Assembly: GCA_002342685.1 (NCBI GenBank)
Contig: DDQN01000014.1
Coordinates: 17,813 to 81,812, forward strand
DNA from: Vibrio sp. UBA2441
GTDB lineage: Bacteria; Pseudomonadota; Gammaproteobacteria; Enterobacterales; Vibrionaceae
Length of the DNA stretch: 64,000 nucleotides
Reading direction: 5' to 3'
Shown here: positions 9,974 through 18,635 of the stretch, piece by piece
How the letters are laid out: each line of letters begins with the position of its first letter
How positions within the stretch are numbered: position 1 is the first letter of the stretch
Translations under genes and position numbers: made by a program
Notes under the pieces: model-generated
The model's database searches: none
What the model saw: only the letters and a program-made list of their open reading frames with translations
Told to the model about the DNA's origin: nothing

Positions 9974-11091
9974 ACCGATCACTCAATATGAATAAGCTTC
10001 GGTTCCTATCGAATTATCTGATTTTTCCGTTAATCATTTTTGTTTTGTCAGCTTGTACTGAACCTGCAACTAAAAAATCAATAAGTAATGTACTTAACGG
10101 AGATCCGGCAGGCTTCTCCCGAGTAATTGTGGGTAAAAAGTTAACTTTCCCTGAAGATCACCTTGCGCATCCGGGCTTTCGTCAGGAGTGGTGGTACTTA
10201 ACGGCCAATTTACAAACTGAGAATGGACAGAAGTTAGGGATTCAGTGGACTCAGTTTCGCATAGCACTGTCTGCTTCCAATGAAAATTCAGATAAAGGTA
10301 GTGATTGGGCTACCAATCAAATATATCTTGCTCATACCGCAGTAACGACGGAAAACCTGCATTTAGCTAAGGAGAAATGGTCGCGTCAGCATGAACAGAT
10401 TGCCGATGTTTACGACGAGCCATTGACCATAAAACTAGATAACTGGCAATGGCAATCTCAAGAAAATCATTTGTTTCCGGCGCTCCTTACGGTGACTACG
10501 GAAGATTTTAATTATAGGTTATCTCTTAATAGTCACAGCCCGATACAACTTCAAGGTGATGAGGGATATAGCCGAAAAAGTGCGGATGCACTTGTTGCTT
10601 CTTATTACTATAGCCAGCCTTTCGTAAAAATAAGTGGTGAACTAGAACTTGAAGGTGTGATTCATAGAGTGAGTGGGGAAGGGTGGCTGGATCGTGAGTG
10701 GAGCTCTCAATTTTTGACCGAGTCGCAGCAGGGGTGGGACTGGTTTTCCCTTAAGCTCAATGATGGTTCTGCACTTATGTTGTTTCAACTAAGAGCGAGT
10801 AGCGCTGCACAACAACCTTTTATTAGTGCACGGCGTATGTATCCCGATGGTCGAGGCCAAAATATAACCTCGTCTAAAATAATAATGACGGCGACCGATT
10901 TTCAACGTATTAATAGTGATACCTATCCCGTTGCCTGGCACATTGCGATCCCCTCTGAGCAGATAGACATTCAAGTCAATGCACTCAACCCCAGTGCAAA
11001 GATGCCGCTCTCTATTCCGTATTGGGAAGGCCCCATCCATTTTATAGGTAGCCACACGGGTAGTGGCTACATGGAGCTAACGGGGTACTGA
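9970..11091 (+). CDS. AttH/CrtC-like lipoprotein
   Basis: Lipoprotein of 373 residues with a lipobox LSAC near residue 30, so it is likely anchored in the outer or inner membrane. The mature part contains the conserved 'HPGFRQEWWYLTANL' entry and 'GEGWLDREWSS' motifs of the AttH / carotenoid 1,2-hydratase-like lipocalin family. The family name comes from CrtC, but no carotenoid genes are present, so hydratase activity should not be assumed. ATGA overlap with the permease stop indicates translational coupling. It ends the operon; a long hairpin follows. Confidence 0.83.
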   Translation: MNRSLNMNKLRFLSNYLIFPLIIFVLSACTEPATKKSISNVLNGDPAGFSRVIVGKKLTFPEDHLAHPGFRQEWWYLTANLQTENGQKLGIQWTQFRIALSASNENSDKGSDWATNQIYLAHTAVTTENLHLAKEKWSRQHEQIADVYDEPLTIKLDNWQWQSQENHLFPALLTVTTEDFNYRLSLNSHSPIQLQGDEGYSRKSADALVASYYYSQPFVKISGELELEGVIHRVSGEGWLDREWSSQFLTESQQGWDWFSLKLNDGSALMLFQLRASSAAQQPFISARRMYPDGRGQNITSSKIIMTATDFQRINSDTYPVAWHIAIPSEQIDIQVNALNPSAKMPLSIPYWEGPIHFIGSHTGSGYMELTGY

Positions 11092-11170
11092 CGTTAAAAG
11101 CCTGTTTTTCTTACCGATGCAGAGAGTGACTCGTCACTGGCAATAGTGTATATCGCCGGGTGTTGCAGAA

Positions 11171-11214
11171 AGCCTGAAAAGTCGATTATCTTTCAGCATT
11201 CGACTTTTCAGGCT
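11171..11214. terminator. Long perfect hairpin between convergent genes
   Basis: Perfect 15-bp stem (AGCCTGAAAAGTCGA / TCGACTTTTCAGGCT) with a 14-base loop, between the AttH-like gene and the convergent chemoreceptor gene. Only short T runs follow on either side, so it is a probable bidirectional terminator, with an mRNA 3' stabiliser as the alternative. Confidence 0.65.
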
Positions 11215-11219
11215 GTGCT

Positions 11220-12884
11220 TTACACTGTAAAGCGGCCCACTAATTCAGAAAGCTCTTGGGCTTTGCTGTTCAATTGTTGGCTACCGTCGCGATTTTGGTT
11301 GGCGAGATCCGCTGATTGATTACTTTGATCCGAAATAACTACAACGCGCTGAGATATCTCCTGACCCACTTGACTTTGCTGCTCTGTCGCAGTGGCAATG
11401 AGTGAATTCATATCCATGATAACATTGATAGATTTCTGAATCTGCACTAACGCTTCTGCTGCGGCATTTGCCTCTTCGACAGTTTGAACACTTCGGCTTT
11501 TACTTTTATCCATGGTATGAACCGCTGCATCAGAGGCGGCTTTTAGCTGCTCAATCATTTTGTGAATTTCTAAGGTGCTTTCTTGAGTACGACTGGCCAG
11601 TTTGCGTACCTCATCAGCAACGACAGCAAATCCTCGTCCTTGCTCGCCAGCCCGTGCGGCTTCAATAGCTGCATTAAGTGCCAGAAGGTTAGTTTGTTCA
11701 GCAATGTCCTGAATGACTTCCAGGGAGGTGGAGATATTCTGTACGTCACCTTCTAATTGTGAAACGACCTTATTTGCTTCTTCTACATCACCAGCAAGGG
11801 CTTCAACAGAGTCTGCTGCCGACGTTACAATACGCATTGCTTCACTTGAGTTATCTTCTGCTTGTTTTGCAGACTCAGCAGCTTGGATAGCGTTGTTAGA
11901 AATTTCATTGGCAGTGGTTGTCATTTCTGTCATCGCCGTTGCAACCTGCTCAGTTTCTTCTCTTTGACCTGAAGCGAGTTCATCTACTTGGGTTGCACGG
12001 CCAGACATATCATTCGTCTCTTCTGCAACTTCGTAGCTCACCTGACTAACACTTTTTACGATGGACTGCAGGCTGCTAACAAATAGATTGAAGTTATTGC
12101 CGAGCTGATTAAATTCAGGAACAGAAAAATCGGTCATGCGAGCGGTTAAATCTGCATCTCCAGACGCGAATGAGGCGATAGACTTATCAAACATATTAAG
12201 GGGTCGAATGATACTTTGATTGACAATGACGGCAAAAATACCCACAACGACGACAATAACTAAAGTAGTCAGCGCGATGGTAATTAATGCTGAATTAGCA
12301 AGTTCATTAGATTCAAGTTCCATTTTTGTTACGGTAGCCTCAACATCATCAATATAAAAACCAGTGCCCACAATGAGATCCCATTGAGAAAAATAAATTG
12401 AATAGGATAGCTTGGGTGAAGAGTCCTGTTCCCCAGGTTTAGGAAAATAGTAAGTAGTGTAGCCTCCGCCACTTTTCGCCTGTTTAATGATGTCTTGTAA
12501 CAAAAGAAAGCCATTGACGTCTTTCAGAGTCCAAAAGCTGTCACCCAGTCCTTTTGTGCTTTGTCCCTGAAGATGCCGGATTCCTTTTGAGTCATAGCCA
12601 AATAAGTAACCATTTTGGCCATATTTGATGTTAGATAGCAGAGCAATTGCCTTCTCTCTTGAGGCATTTTTTGTTTTAAGTGGTGTCAGAACCGTGTTAA
12701 CAATGTCTAAATAAGATCTCAACTCGTCTTGTTTATTTTGCATCATACTCGCACGAGAAGATTCAATATGGGCACCATTCAGGCCTTGGAGTTCTGAACG
12801 GGTGAAGTACATGGTTCCCAGCGCAATAATCAATAGTGGTAAAATGGCAAGCATGTATAGTCGGGCTTTGATTGTTAAATTCAT
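11220..12884 (-). CDS. Methyl-accepting chemotaxis protein with Cache sensor
   Basis: Chemoreceptor of 554 residues. TM1 is at about 10-30. A single-Cache (sCache_2-type) periplasmic domain covers about 35-190 and carries the 'GGGYTTYYFPKPG' and 'WDLIVGTGFYIDDVE' signatures. TM2 is near 198-220, then HAMP and a long coiled-coil signalling domain whose hairpin tip reads 'IAEQTNLLALNAAIEAARAGE' in part. Small carboxylates are common ligands of this Cache class. There is no C-terminal NWETF pentapeptide. It is closely similar along its whole length to the next gene upstream, so the two are tandem duplicates. Confidence 0.92.
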   Translation of the reverse strand: MNLTIKARLYMLAILPLLIIALGTMYFTRSELQGLNGAHIESSRASMMQNKQDELRSYLDIVNTVLTPLKTKNASREKAIALLSNIKYGQNGYLFGYDSKGIRHLQGQSTKGLGDSFWTLKDVNGFLLLQDIIKQAKSGGGYTTYYFPKPGEQDSSPKLSYSIYFSQWDLIVGTGFYIDDVEATVTKMELESNELANSALITIALTTLVIVVVVGIFAVIVNQSIIRPLNMFDKSIASFASGDADLTARMTDFSVPEFNQLGNNFNLFVSSLQSIVKSVSQVSYEVAEETNDMSGRATQVDELASGQREETEQVATAMTEMTTTANEISNNAIQAAESAKQAEDNSSEAMRIVTSAADSVEALAGDVEEANKVVSQLEGDVQNISTSLEVIQDIAEQTNLLALNAAIEAARAGEQGRGFAVVADEVRKLASRTQESTLEIHKMIEQLKAASDAAVHTMDKSKSRSVQTVEEANAAAEALVQIQKSINVIMDMNSLIATATEQQSQVGQEISQRVVVISDQSNQSADLANQNRDGSQQLNSKAQELSELVGRFTV

Positions 12885-13098
12885 TCTGCAATCTCATTCT
12901 GCACAGTTCATTATTAATAGTTTAGTCAATAATTGCATAAGGGCTAGGTGAGTGAAAAATCCTGAGTTAAGGCGTTTATAAAGGCGGCCTACAATTACTC
13001 TGGTCAAAGTAACTGAATTTTTCAAAAAAAGACGATATTGCTATTTGTAGGAGTGTGTACAAGGGGCTGGAACGAGCTCTGATACTTGAATGACTTAA

Positions 13099-13124
13099 GG
13101 TGGAAACTTGAGTAAGCTTCCACC
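13099..13124 (-). terminator. Hairpin downstream of second chemoreceptor
   Basis: Stem GGTGGAA / TTCCACC with inner CTT/AAG pairing, 16 bases past the stop codon of the minus-strand chemoreceptor gene. T-rich sequence flanks it only weakly, so this is a probable terminator. Confidence 0.5.
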
Positions 13125-13139
13125 CTTTACACTGTAAAA

Positions 13140-14804
13140 TTAAATAGTGAAACGTCCAACAAGCTCAGAGAGCTGTTGAGCTTTACCGTTTAATTGTTTA
13201 CTGCCACTACGGTTCTTATTAGCTAGGTCTGCCGATTGGTTACTTTTATCAGAGATAACGACAACTCTCTTAGATATTTCGTGTCCAACTTGGCTTTGTT
13301 CCTCAGTTGCTGTGGCGATGAGGGAGTTCATATCCATAATGATGTTGATTGATTCTTGGATCTGAACCAGTGCCGCTGCAGCTGAATTTGCTTCTTCAAC
13401 GGTTTGTACACTACGAGTTTTACTTTGATCCATTGTTTGCACTGCTGCATCGGATGCAGATTTTAGCTGCTCAATCATCTTGTGAATTTCTAAAGTACTT
13501 TCCTGAGTACGACTGGCTAGCTTACGTACTTCATCCGCAACGACGGCAAAACCTCTACCTTGCTCTCCAGCGCGAGCGGCTTCTATTGCTGCATTTAGAG
13601 CGAGCAGGTTGGTTTGTTCCGCAATATCCTGAATCACTTCTAGTGAGGTGGAAATGTTCTTCACATCCCCCTCTAGCTGAGAGACGACGTTGCTGGCTTG
13701 TTCTACATCACCGGCTAAGGCTTCAACGGAACTAGCCGCAGCAGTGACTATACGCATTGCTTCGGTCGAGTTATCTTCGGCTTGCTTAGCAGATTCTTCT
13801 GCTTGAGTGGCATTGTTTGAAATTTCGTTGGCTGTGGTCGTCATTTCTGTCATTGCGGTTGCAACCTGCTCGGTCTCTTCACGTTGATCTGACGCTAATT
13901 CATCCACTTGAGCGGCACGATCTGACATATTCGTTGTTTCATCTGCGACTTCTGTACTTACTTGGCTAACGCTTTGCACAATAGATTGCAGACTGGAAAC
14001 AAACAGATTGAAGTTATTGCCCAGTTGATTAAATTCAGGAACGTTAAACTCTTCCATTCGAGCGGTCAAATCGGCATCCCCATCAGCAAAAGAAGCAATA
14101 GATCGGTCAAATGTGTTGAGAGGTCGAATAATGCTTTGGTTTACCATGACTGCAAATAAACCAACAATGATAACGATAACCAGAGTGGCTATCGCGATAG
14201 TAATTATTGCAGAATCGGCTAGTTCCTGAGACTCTAGTTTCATCGCAGCTAGTGTTGAATCAACATCATCAATATAGAAACCAGTACCGACAACAAGATC
14301 CCACTGAGAAAAGTATAATGAGTAAGCAAGCTTAGGTGAGGGCTTTTCTTCGCCTGGTTTAGGAAAGTAATAGGTTGTGTAACCACCGCCACTTTTGCCT
14401 TGCTTGATTATGTCCTGAATTAGTAAGAACCCGTTTACGTCTTTTAATGTCCAATAGTTCGTTCCCAAACCTTTAGAGCTTTGGCCAAGTAGAACTCGGA
14501 CCCCTTTGCTGTTATAACCAAAGAAATAACCGCTGGCTCCGAATTTGATGTTGGATAACTCACTAATGACTTCTTCCCGGGATGCGTTTTTCTTTTTCAA
14601 CGGGGTGAGAACAGTATCTACAATATCAAGATAAGATTTTAGCTCTTGTTGCTTAGACTCCATCATGTTGTTTCGAGCTGAAGACATGTGTGCACTATTG
14701 AGCCCTTGAAGCTCATTGTTGGTAAAATACATCGTTCCGGCCGCGATAATAATCAGAGGCAGAATGGCTAATATGTACAATCTTGCTTTGATGGTTAAAT
14801 TCAT
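13140..14804 (-). CDS. Methyl-accepting chemotaxis protein with Cache sensor (paralogue)
   Basis: Chemoreceptor of about 554 residues, built as its downstream neighbour: TM1, sCache_2 domain, TM2, HAMP and signalling hairpin with 'NLLALNAAIEAARAGEQGRG' at the tip. The start is placed at 14804 (MNLTIKARLY), which aligns with the paralogue start; an upstream in-frame ATG at 14837 would add 11 unrelated residues. The differences cluster in the Cache domain and linker (for example GYFFGYNSKGVRVLLGQ against GYLFGYDSKGIRHLQGQ), suggesting ligand divergence after duplication. A sigma-28-like promoter lies about 100 bases upstream. Confidence 0.92.
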   Translation of the reverse strand: MNLTIKARLYILAILPLIIIAAGTMYFTNNELQGLNSAHMSSARNNMMESKQQELKSYLDIVDTVLTPLKKKNASREEVISELSNIKFGASGYFFGYNSKGVRVLLGQSSKGLGTNYWTLKDVNGFLLIQDIIKQGKSGGGYTTYYFPKPGEEKPSPKLAYSLYFSQWDLVVGTGFYIDDVDSTLAAMKLESQELADSAIITIAIATLVIVIIVGLFAVMVNQSIIRPLNTFDRSIASFADGDADLTARMEEFNVPEFNQLGNNFNLFVSSLQSIVQSVSQVSTEVADETTNMSDRAAQVDELASDQREETEQVATAMTEMTTTANEISNNATQAEESAKQAEDNSTEAMRIVTAAASSVEALAGDVEQASNVVSQLEGDVKNISTSLEVIQDIAEQTNLLALNAAIEAARAGEQGRGFAVVADEVRKLASRTQESTLEIHKMIEQLKSASDAAVQTMDQSKTRSVQTVEEANSAAAALVQIQESINIIMDMNSLIATATEEQSQVGHEISKRVVVISDKSNQSADLANKNRSGSKQLNGKAQQLSELVGRFTI

Positions 14805-14903
14805 GGTTTCATATCCAGGTAATACGGCTTTTAACAAACCGTTAAGAAAAAACAGGAAGACGTTTTTTTGTTAGTAATTATAGTTTTAATAATAATAGAT
14901 CAT

Positions 14904-14930
14904 ATATCGACCAGCTGAATGGATACTTTA
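14904..14930 (-). promoter_or_regulatory. Sigma-28 (FliA)-like promoter of the chemoreceptor
   Basis: On the minus strand TAAAGTAT, 11 bases, then GTCGATAT, which matches the flagellar sigma-28 consensus TAAAGTTT-N11-GCCGATAA at 7 of 8 and 6 of 8 positions with exact spacing. It lies 100 bases before the chemoreceptor ATG at 14804. I found no equivalent before the downstream paralogue. Confidence 0.65.
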
Positions 14931-15077
14931 CCTAATTGTGTACATTTGTAAATTAGATGGAAGAAAACAATAATAACTTTACTTTTCGACACTTAATTGG
15001 AAAAAAGTGCATTTAGTGATTTTAATTGCTTCCATTTGATGGTAGATATGTCCTGCAAATAGATAAGGTGAATATTC

Positions 15078-15434
15078 ATGAGCAACAGTAAAGAGATTCA
15101 GCAACTAAATAATCGTCTGGATAAGTATAAACATAAGTTAGATGCGGCCGTATCCAGAAGAGATCAGCCCGTCATTAACCAGTTTGAGAAAGAGATTGAA
15201 TCTCTAAACAAAAAGGTCAAACAGCTTAAACACAAGCAACAGTTTGACCTGAATAAAGAGCGTAAAGCACTTCTTGATATGCCATTTCAACGTGGATTAA
15301 CCAAAGAAGAGCAGGCGGATCTGGGTAAACTGAAGAAAAGAGTGAAAGGCCTTGTTGTTGTGCACCCGCTGACAAAACTAGGTAAAGAACTACGTTTAGA
15401 AGTGATCACAGGGTTTGCCGCGAAAGAGTTTTAA
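15078..15434 (+). CDS. yibL: YibL family ribosome-associated protein
   Basis: Short, highly charged protein of 118 residues, largely helical and coiled-coil (about 1-60) with many lysines. The sequence is that of the YibL (DUF2810) family, reported as ribosome-associated in enterics. AAGGTG sits eight bases before the ATG. It is a single-gene unit with its own terminator. Confidence 0.8.
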   Translation: MSNSKEIQQLNNRLDKYKHKLDAAVSRRDQPVINQFEKEIESLNKKVKQLKHKQQFDLNKERKALLDMPFQRGLTKEEQADLGKLKKRVKGLVVVHPLTKLGKELRLEVITGFAAKEF

Positions 15435-15451
15435 GCGACTTATCCTTGGTG

Positions 15452-15482
15452 AAAAAAGCAGCATTATTTAGCTGCTTTTTTT
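15452..15482 (+). terminator. Rho-independent terminator of yibL
   Basis: Stem AAAAAAGCAGC / GCTGCTTTTTT with an 8-base AT loop and a run of T, starting 17 bases after the yibL stop codon. Confidence 0.9.
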
Positions 15483-15565
15483 GTGCCTGAAAGGCAGAAA
15501 TATTCAATCGTGGGGTCGATTTATACTGAAACCATTGCCTTGATCATCGTTGCGGGAAAACGTGG

Positions 15566-16432
15566 TTAATATGCCCTAATTCCAAAGCGTCTGAGTTCCT
15601 TGGGTAAGATAGTGTCCAATTGATCGACATCTTCTCTTTCAATCTCGATAAGATGAAATCCATATTTCAGGTATACGGCGCGCTTTTCAATTTTCGTTTT
15701 TTCTGAAGTTGTACCTGTGTCACTTCCCCAAAATTGAATATAAACTCGCCCTTTTGGCAGATAAAAGTTGCTATATACCATTTCTTCAATAGGCAATTTT
15801 CGTTCATACGCATGAACTAGCCCCGCCATATAAAGCCAGTTATCGATTAACATTTCGCCTTTGGAGCGAACATAATGGCCGTCTGATGTCCTATGTTTTG
15901 CCGCGAATTTTTGTTGAAAACTAGAAAAGGATTTATCGGTTGAGTGGGAATCTGAATCCGCCCCTAAAAATTCGCGAATGGAATTCCTAAAATTATGATT
16001 TTTTAAAATACTATCATGCCATAGGGTATATAGGCTGGATGAATTTTTTTCTTCGCGCTGTTCTCCCCCGGCACGTAAACCAAGGTCGGTGATATGCCAC
16101 CCGTCGTCTTCTCGACTAATCCAGCCTAATTCGTTGAGAATTTGGTTGATTTTCTTGGCATTTAGCTTATTCAGTTCGCCAATCTGAGTTGCGGTTAATC
16201 GCTTTCCCGCGCTGCTATTGTTATCAATTATTAGGTTGTTAGGCCAGACTATAAAAGAACCATACTCTGGATGCTCGGCATATTCGCCACCAAATTTTTC
16301 ACCAATAGTCGTAAGCATCCATTTGCTTTCATGACGAACAATATACCCAAATTGGTTTAATTCCTTAAACAGAGATTTTGCTTGTGTGCCTTTTTGTTTA
16401 GCTAACGCAGTTGTGGAGATTTTATCGGACAT
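15566..16432 (-). CDS. Winged-helix plus PD-(D/E)XK-like protein with altered active site
   Basis: Protein of 288 residues. The first 125 residues hold two repeated winged-helix-like segments ('LFKELNQFGYIVR...W.LT..G..FGGEY' and 'INQILNELGWISR...W.ITDLG.RAGGEQ'). The C-terminal third has the layout of a PD-(D/E)XK nuclease: SKGE (E193), YERKLP, then 'SNFYLP' (N222), 'VYIQFWG' (Q233) and lysines at 245-250. The usual Asp and Glu of 'pDFylP...vYIE-wG' are Asn and Gln here, so catalysis may be lost. Homologues in vibrios and shewanellae are, to my recollection, sometimes misnamed glycerol kinase; nothing here supports that. Confidence 0.65.
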   Translation of the reverse strand: MSDKISTTALAKQKGTQAKSLFKELNQFGYIVRHESKWMLTTIGEKFGGEYAEHPEYGSFIVWPNNLIIDNNSSAGKRLTATQIGELNKLNAKKINQILNELGWISREDDGWHITDLGLRAGGEQREEKNSSSLYTLWHDSILKNHNFRNSIREFLGADSDSHSTDKSFSSFQQKFAAKHRTSDGHYVRSKGEMLIDNWLYMAGLVHAYERKLPIEEMVYSNFYLPKGRVYIQFWGSDTGTTSEKTKIEKRAVYLKYGFHLIEIEREDVDQLDTILPKELRRFGIRAY

Positions 16433-16629
16433 AAGTCATTGCTCTGGTGGTTTGGTTTTAGGTTGCGATACATTTAACTTATCACAGCTAACCTGGTCAA
16501 AGAAGCTGTGTAGAAAACGGTGCTTGAATTTGCTCCGAACCTTTAGCCAGTTTTTTCATATATATTGGAAAACTGTGCAACTCATATCCATACTTACTAT
16601 GTGTTTACTATAGAGAGTTGGAGCTTATT

Positions 16630-16881
16630 ATGAAAAACGAGCTGGATCCAAGCAAAGTACTAAGAGCTTACGAAACGGTGATGGATAACGGAACTCCAAC
16701 GGAACACGGTAAAATGTATGAGGGTGTTGAAGCCTACTCTGACTACGATGGCTACAATGTGTTTATGCGTGGGAACGGTGTTGAGTTGGCCATAGGTTTT
16801 CATAATACCTATCATCTTGAATATGATCAGGAACACCTTCGAGACAGTTTTTTGAAGAAAGTAGAAGCGCTTAGCAAGTAA
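16630..16881 (+). CDS. DUF3081 family protein
   Basis: Small protein of 83 residues beginning MKNELDPSKVLRAYETVMDN, matching the DUF3081 family of unknown function found in vibrios and relatives. The ATG at 16630 is chosen because GGAG lies seven bases before it; a TTG 12 bases upstream overlaps that site. There is no signal or membrane segment. It converges with nhaD with only 27 bases between. Confidence 0.75.
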   Translation: MKNELDPSKVLRAYETVMDNGTPTEHGKMYEGVEAYSDYDGYNVFMRGNGVELAIGFHNTYHLEYDQEHLRDSFLKKVEALSK

Positions 16882-16908
16882 ACGCTTCGTGTTCTGCTTG
16901 AGTGCCAA

Positions 16909-18351
16909 TTAATAAAAAGCGGCATAATTGATCATAAGGTGGATGCCTATACTTGTCGCATAACCTAGTGCGATAACAGGCATCCATTTAAGATGTCCAA
17001 AGAAAGTATATTTACCATGAGCTGCTCCCATCAATGCGACGCCTGCAGCAGAACCAATGGACAATAAACTCCCTCCGACACCGGCCGTTAATGTAACCAA
17101 CAACCAATTTCCTTGCGACATTTCAGGCTGCATCGTTAACACGGCAAACATAACGGGAATGTTATCTACTATTGCTGAAAGCACACCGACAACAACGTTA
17201 GCCCAGATAGGATTCCACTGTGTATATAAGACCTCAGAAACCATATTTAGGTAACCTAATAAACTTAACCCACCAACGCACATAACGACGCCATAAAAGA
17301 ACAACAATGTGTCCCACTCGGCATGAGAGACTCGCCTGAATACATCAAATGGGATAATAGAGCCCAAACGTTTAAGTGCCGCTTCATCATGAGCTGCTAT
17401 GGCCTTAGCTCTTTTACGAGCAAGAGAGGCGGGCAATGTTTTTCTTAAGAAGTAACCAAAGAATTGTAGATAAGCCAAGCCCATCATCATTCCAATCACG
17501 GGTGGAAAGTGTAGGACTCCATGAAAGCCTACGGCCGTCATGATTGTGAGCAAAAACAGAGCAACGATGCGCTTTCCGCCGCGTTTCATTTCTACAAATT
17601 CATGTATGGCTTCTGGCTGGTCTGTTGGAACGAAAAATGACATTATAATTGCGGGAATAATATAATTGGCAACCGAAGGCAAGAACAAAGTAAGAAACTC
17701 TGAAAAAGAGACTAGGCCTGCTTGCCAGACCATTAAAGTGGTGATGTCTCCAAATGGACTAAATGCCCCGCCAGCATTTGCTGCCACAACGATATTTATA
17801 CAGGCAAGGTTGATAAATTTTGCATTATTTCCGCCCACTTTTAATACGACCGCACACATCAATAAGGCTGTCGTTAAGTTATCGGCTATTGGAGAGATAA
17901 AAAATGAAAGTATCCCGGTTATCCAAAACAGTGAACGGAGATTAAACCCTTTCCCGACCATCCAGGCGCGCAGGCAGTCAAAAATGCGCCTCTCCTCCAT
18001 GGCACTTATGTATGTCATGGCGACCAGTAAGAAAAGCAGCAGTTCAGCGTATTCAAGCAGATTGTGCTCTATGGCTTGTTTGGCATATTCAGTTTGACCG
18101 TGTTGTTGGTACACATAACCAATCATTATCCATATTAATCCGGCAGCAAGGAGAACAGGTTTAGACTTTCGAAGTTTCAAGTATTCTTCGGCCATCACTA
18201 GGCTGTAAGCAAGAGCGAAGATAATCAGAGAAGCGTAGCCTATACTTGATTGAGTGAGTCCTTCTATCGGTTGCCCGTTTCCTGATGATGCCAATGCCGG
18301 AATCGATAGAAAGCTTAATAGCAAAGCCAGAATCTGTGGAGTTTTCTTCAT
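16909..18351 (-). CDS. nhaD: Na+/H+ antiporter NhaD
   Basis: Sodium/proton antiporter of 480 residues, full length for NhaD of marine and halophilic bacteria. It extrudes Na+ (and Li+) in exchange for protons across the inner membrane. It starts with a signal-like segment, then about a dozen hydrophobic helices. The conserved ion-transporter-superfamily segments 'SPIADNLTTALLMCAVV', 'AANAGGAFSPFGDITTLMVW' and 'VDNIPVMFAVLTM' contain the expected Asp/Asn/Thr ion-site residues. The 'ISPIADNLTT' and 'AIVDNIPVMFA' repeats mark the two inverted halves. It is monocistronic and divergent from a diguanylate cyclase gene. Confidence 0.9.
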   Translation of the reverse strand: MKKTPQILALLLSFLSIPALASSGNGQPIEGLTQSSIGYASLIIFALAYSLVMAEEYLKLRKSKPVLLAAGLIWIMIGYVYQQHGQTEYAKQAIEHNLLEYAELLLFLLVAMTYISAMEERRIFDCLRAWMVGKGFNLRSLFWITGILSFFISPIADNLTTALLMCAVVLKVGGNNAKFINLACINIVVAANAGGAFSPFGDITTLMVWQAGLVSFSEFLTLFLPSVANYIIPAIIMSFFVPTDQPEAIHEFVEMKRGGKRIVALFLLTIMTAVGFHGVLHFPPVIGMMMGLAYLQFFGYFLRKTLPASLARKRAKAIAAHDEAALKRLGSIIPFDVFRRVSHAEWDTLLFFYGVVMCVGGLSLLGYLNMVSEVLYTQWNPIWANVVVGVLSAIVDNIPVMFAVLTMQPEMSQGNWLLVTLTAGVGGSLLSIGSAAGVALMGAAHGKYTFFGHLKWMPVIALGYATSIGIHLMINYAAFY

Positions 18352-18635
18352 AAAGTTTTCATTCCTTCGAAAAATTTAAGTTAAAACTATTTTAGTAAAT
18401 CAGTTACATAAGAAATGTGAGGAACAACATAGTCACCAAATAAAGGTGATAAAATTTTAGATTGGGTTGTTGGCTATGAAAGCCTTTTTCAATTTCTTTG
18501 GCTATTAGAGCTATCATGGGTGAGTGATTTATCCGCAAAGTTTAAACTGTCATTTTATTAGTGTCAGAGTATAAGTAGAGCAGATTTTTCGCTATTCTGT
18601 AAGTTGAATGTTAATTAATGTAATGAGCCTAGTGG
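18352..18635. promoter_or_regulatory. Divergent promoter region of nhaD and diguanylate cyclase
   Basis: AT-rich gap of 284 bases carrying both promoters. A short TCACC-N7-GGTGA hairpin occurs at about 18433-18449 in the nhaD leader. I compared the leader with Na+-responsive RNA motifs as far as I can by eye and see no convincing match. Confidence 0.4.

Noticed and set aside
18360..18480. Possible Na+-sensing riboswitch in the nhaD leader
   Set aside because: Only one small hairpin is visible and I could not match any conserved riboswitch core.
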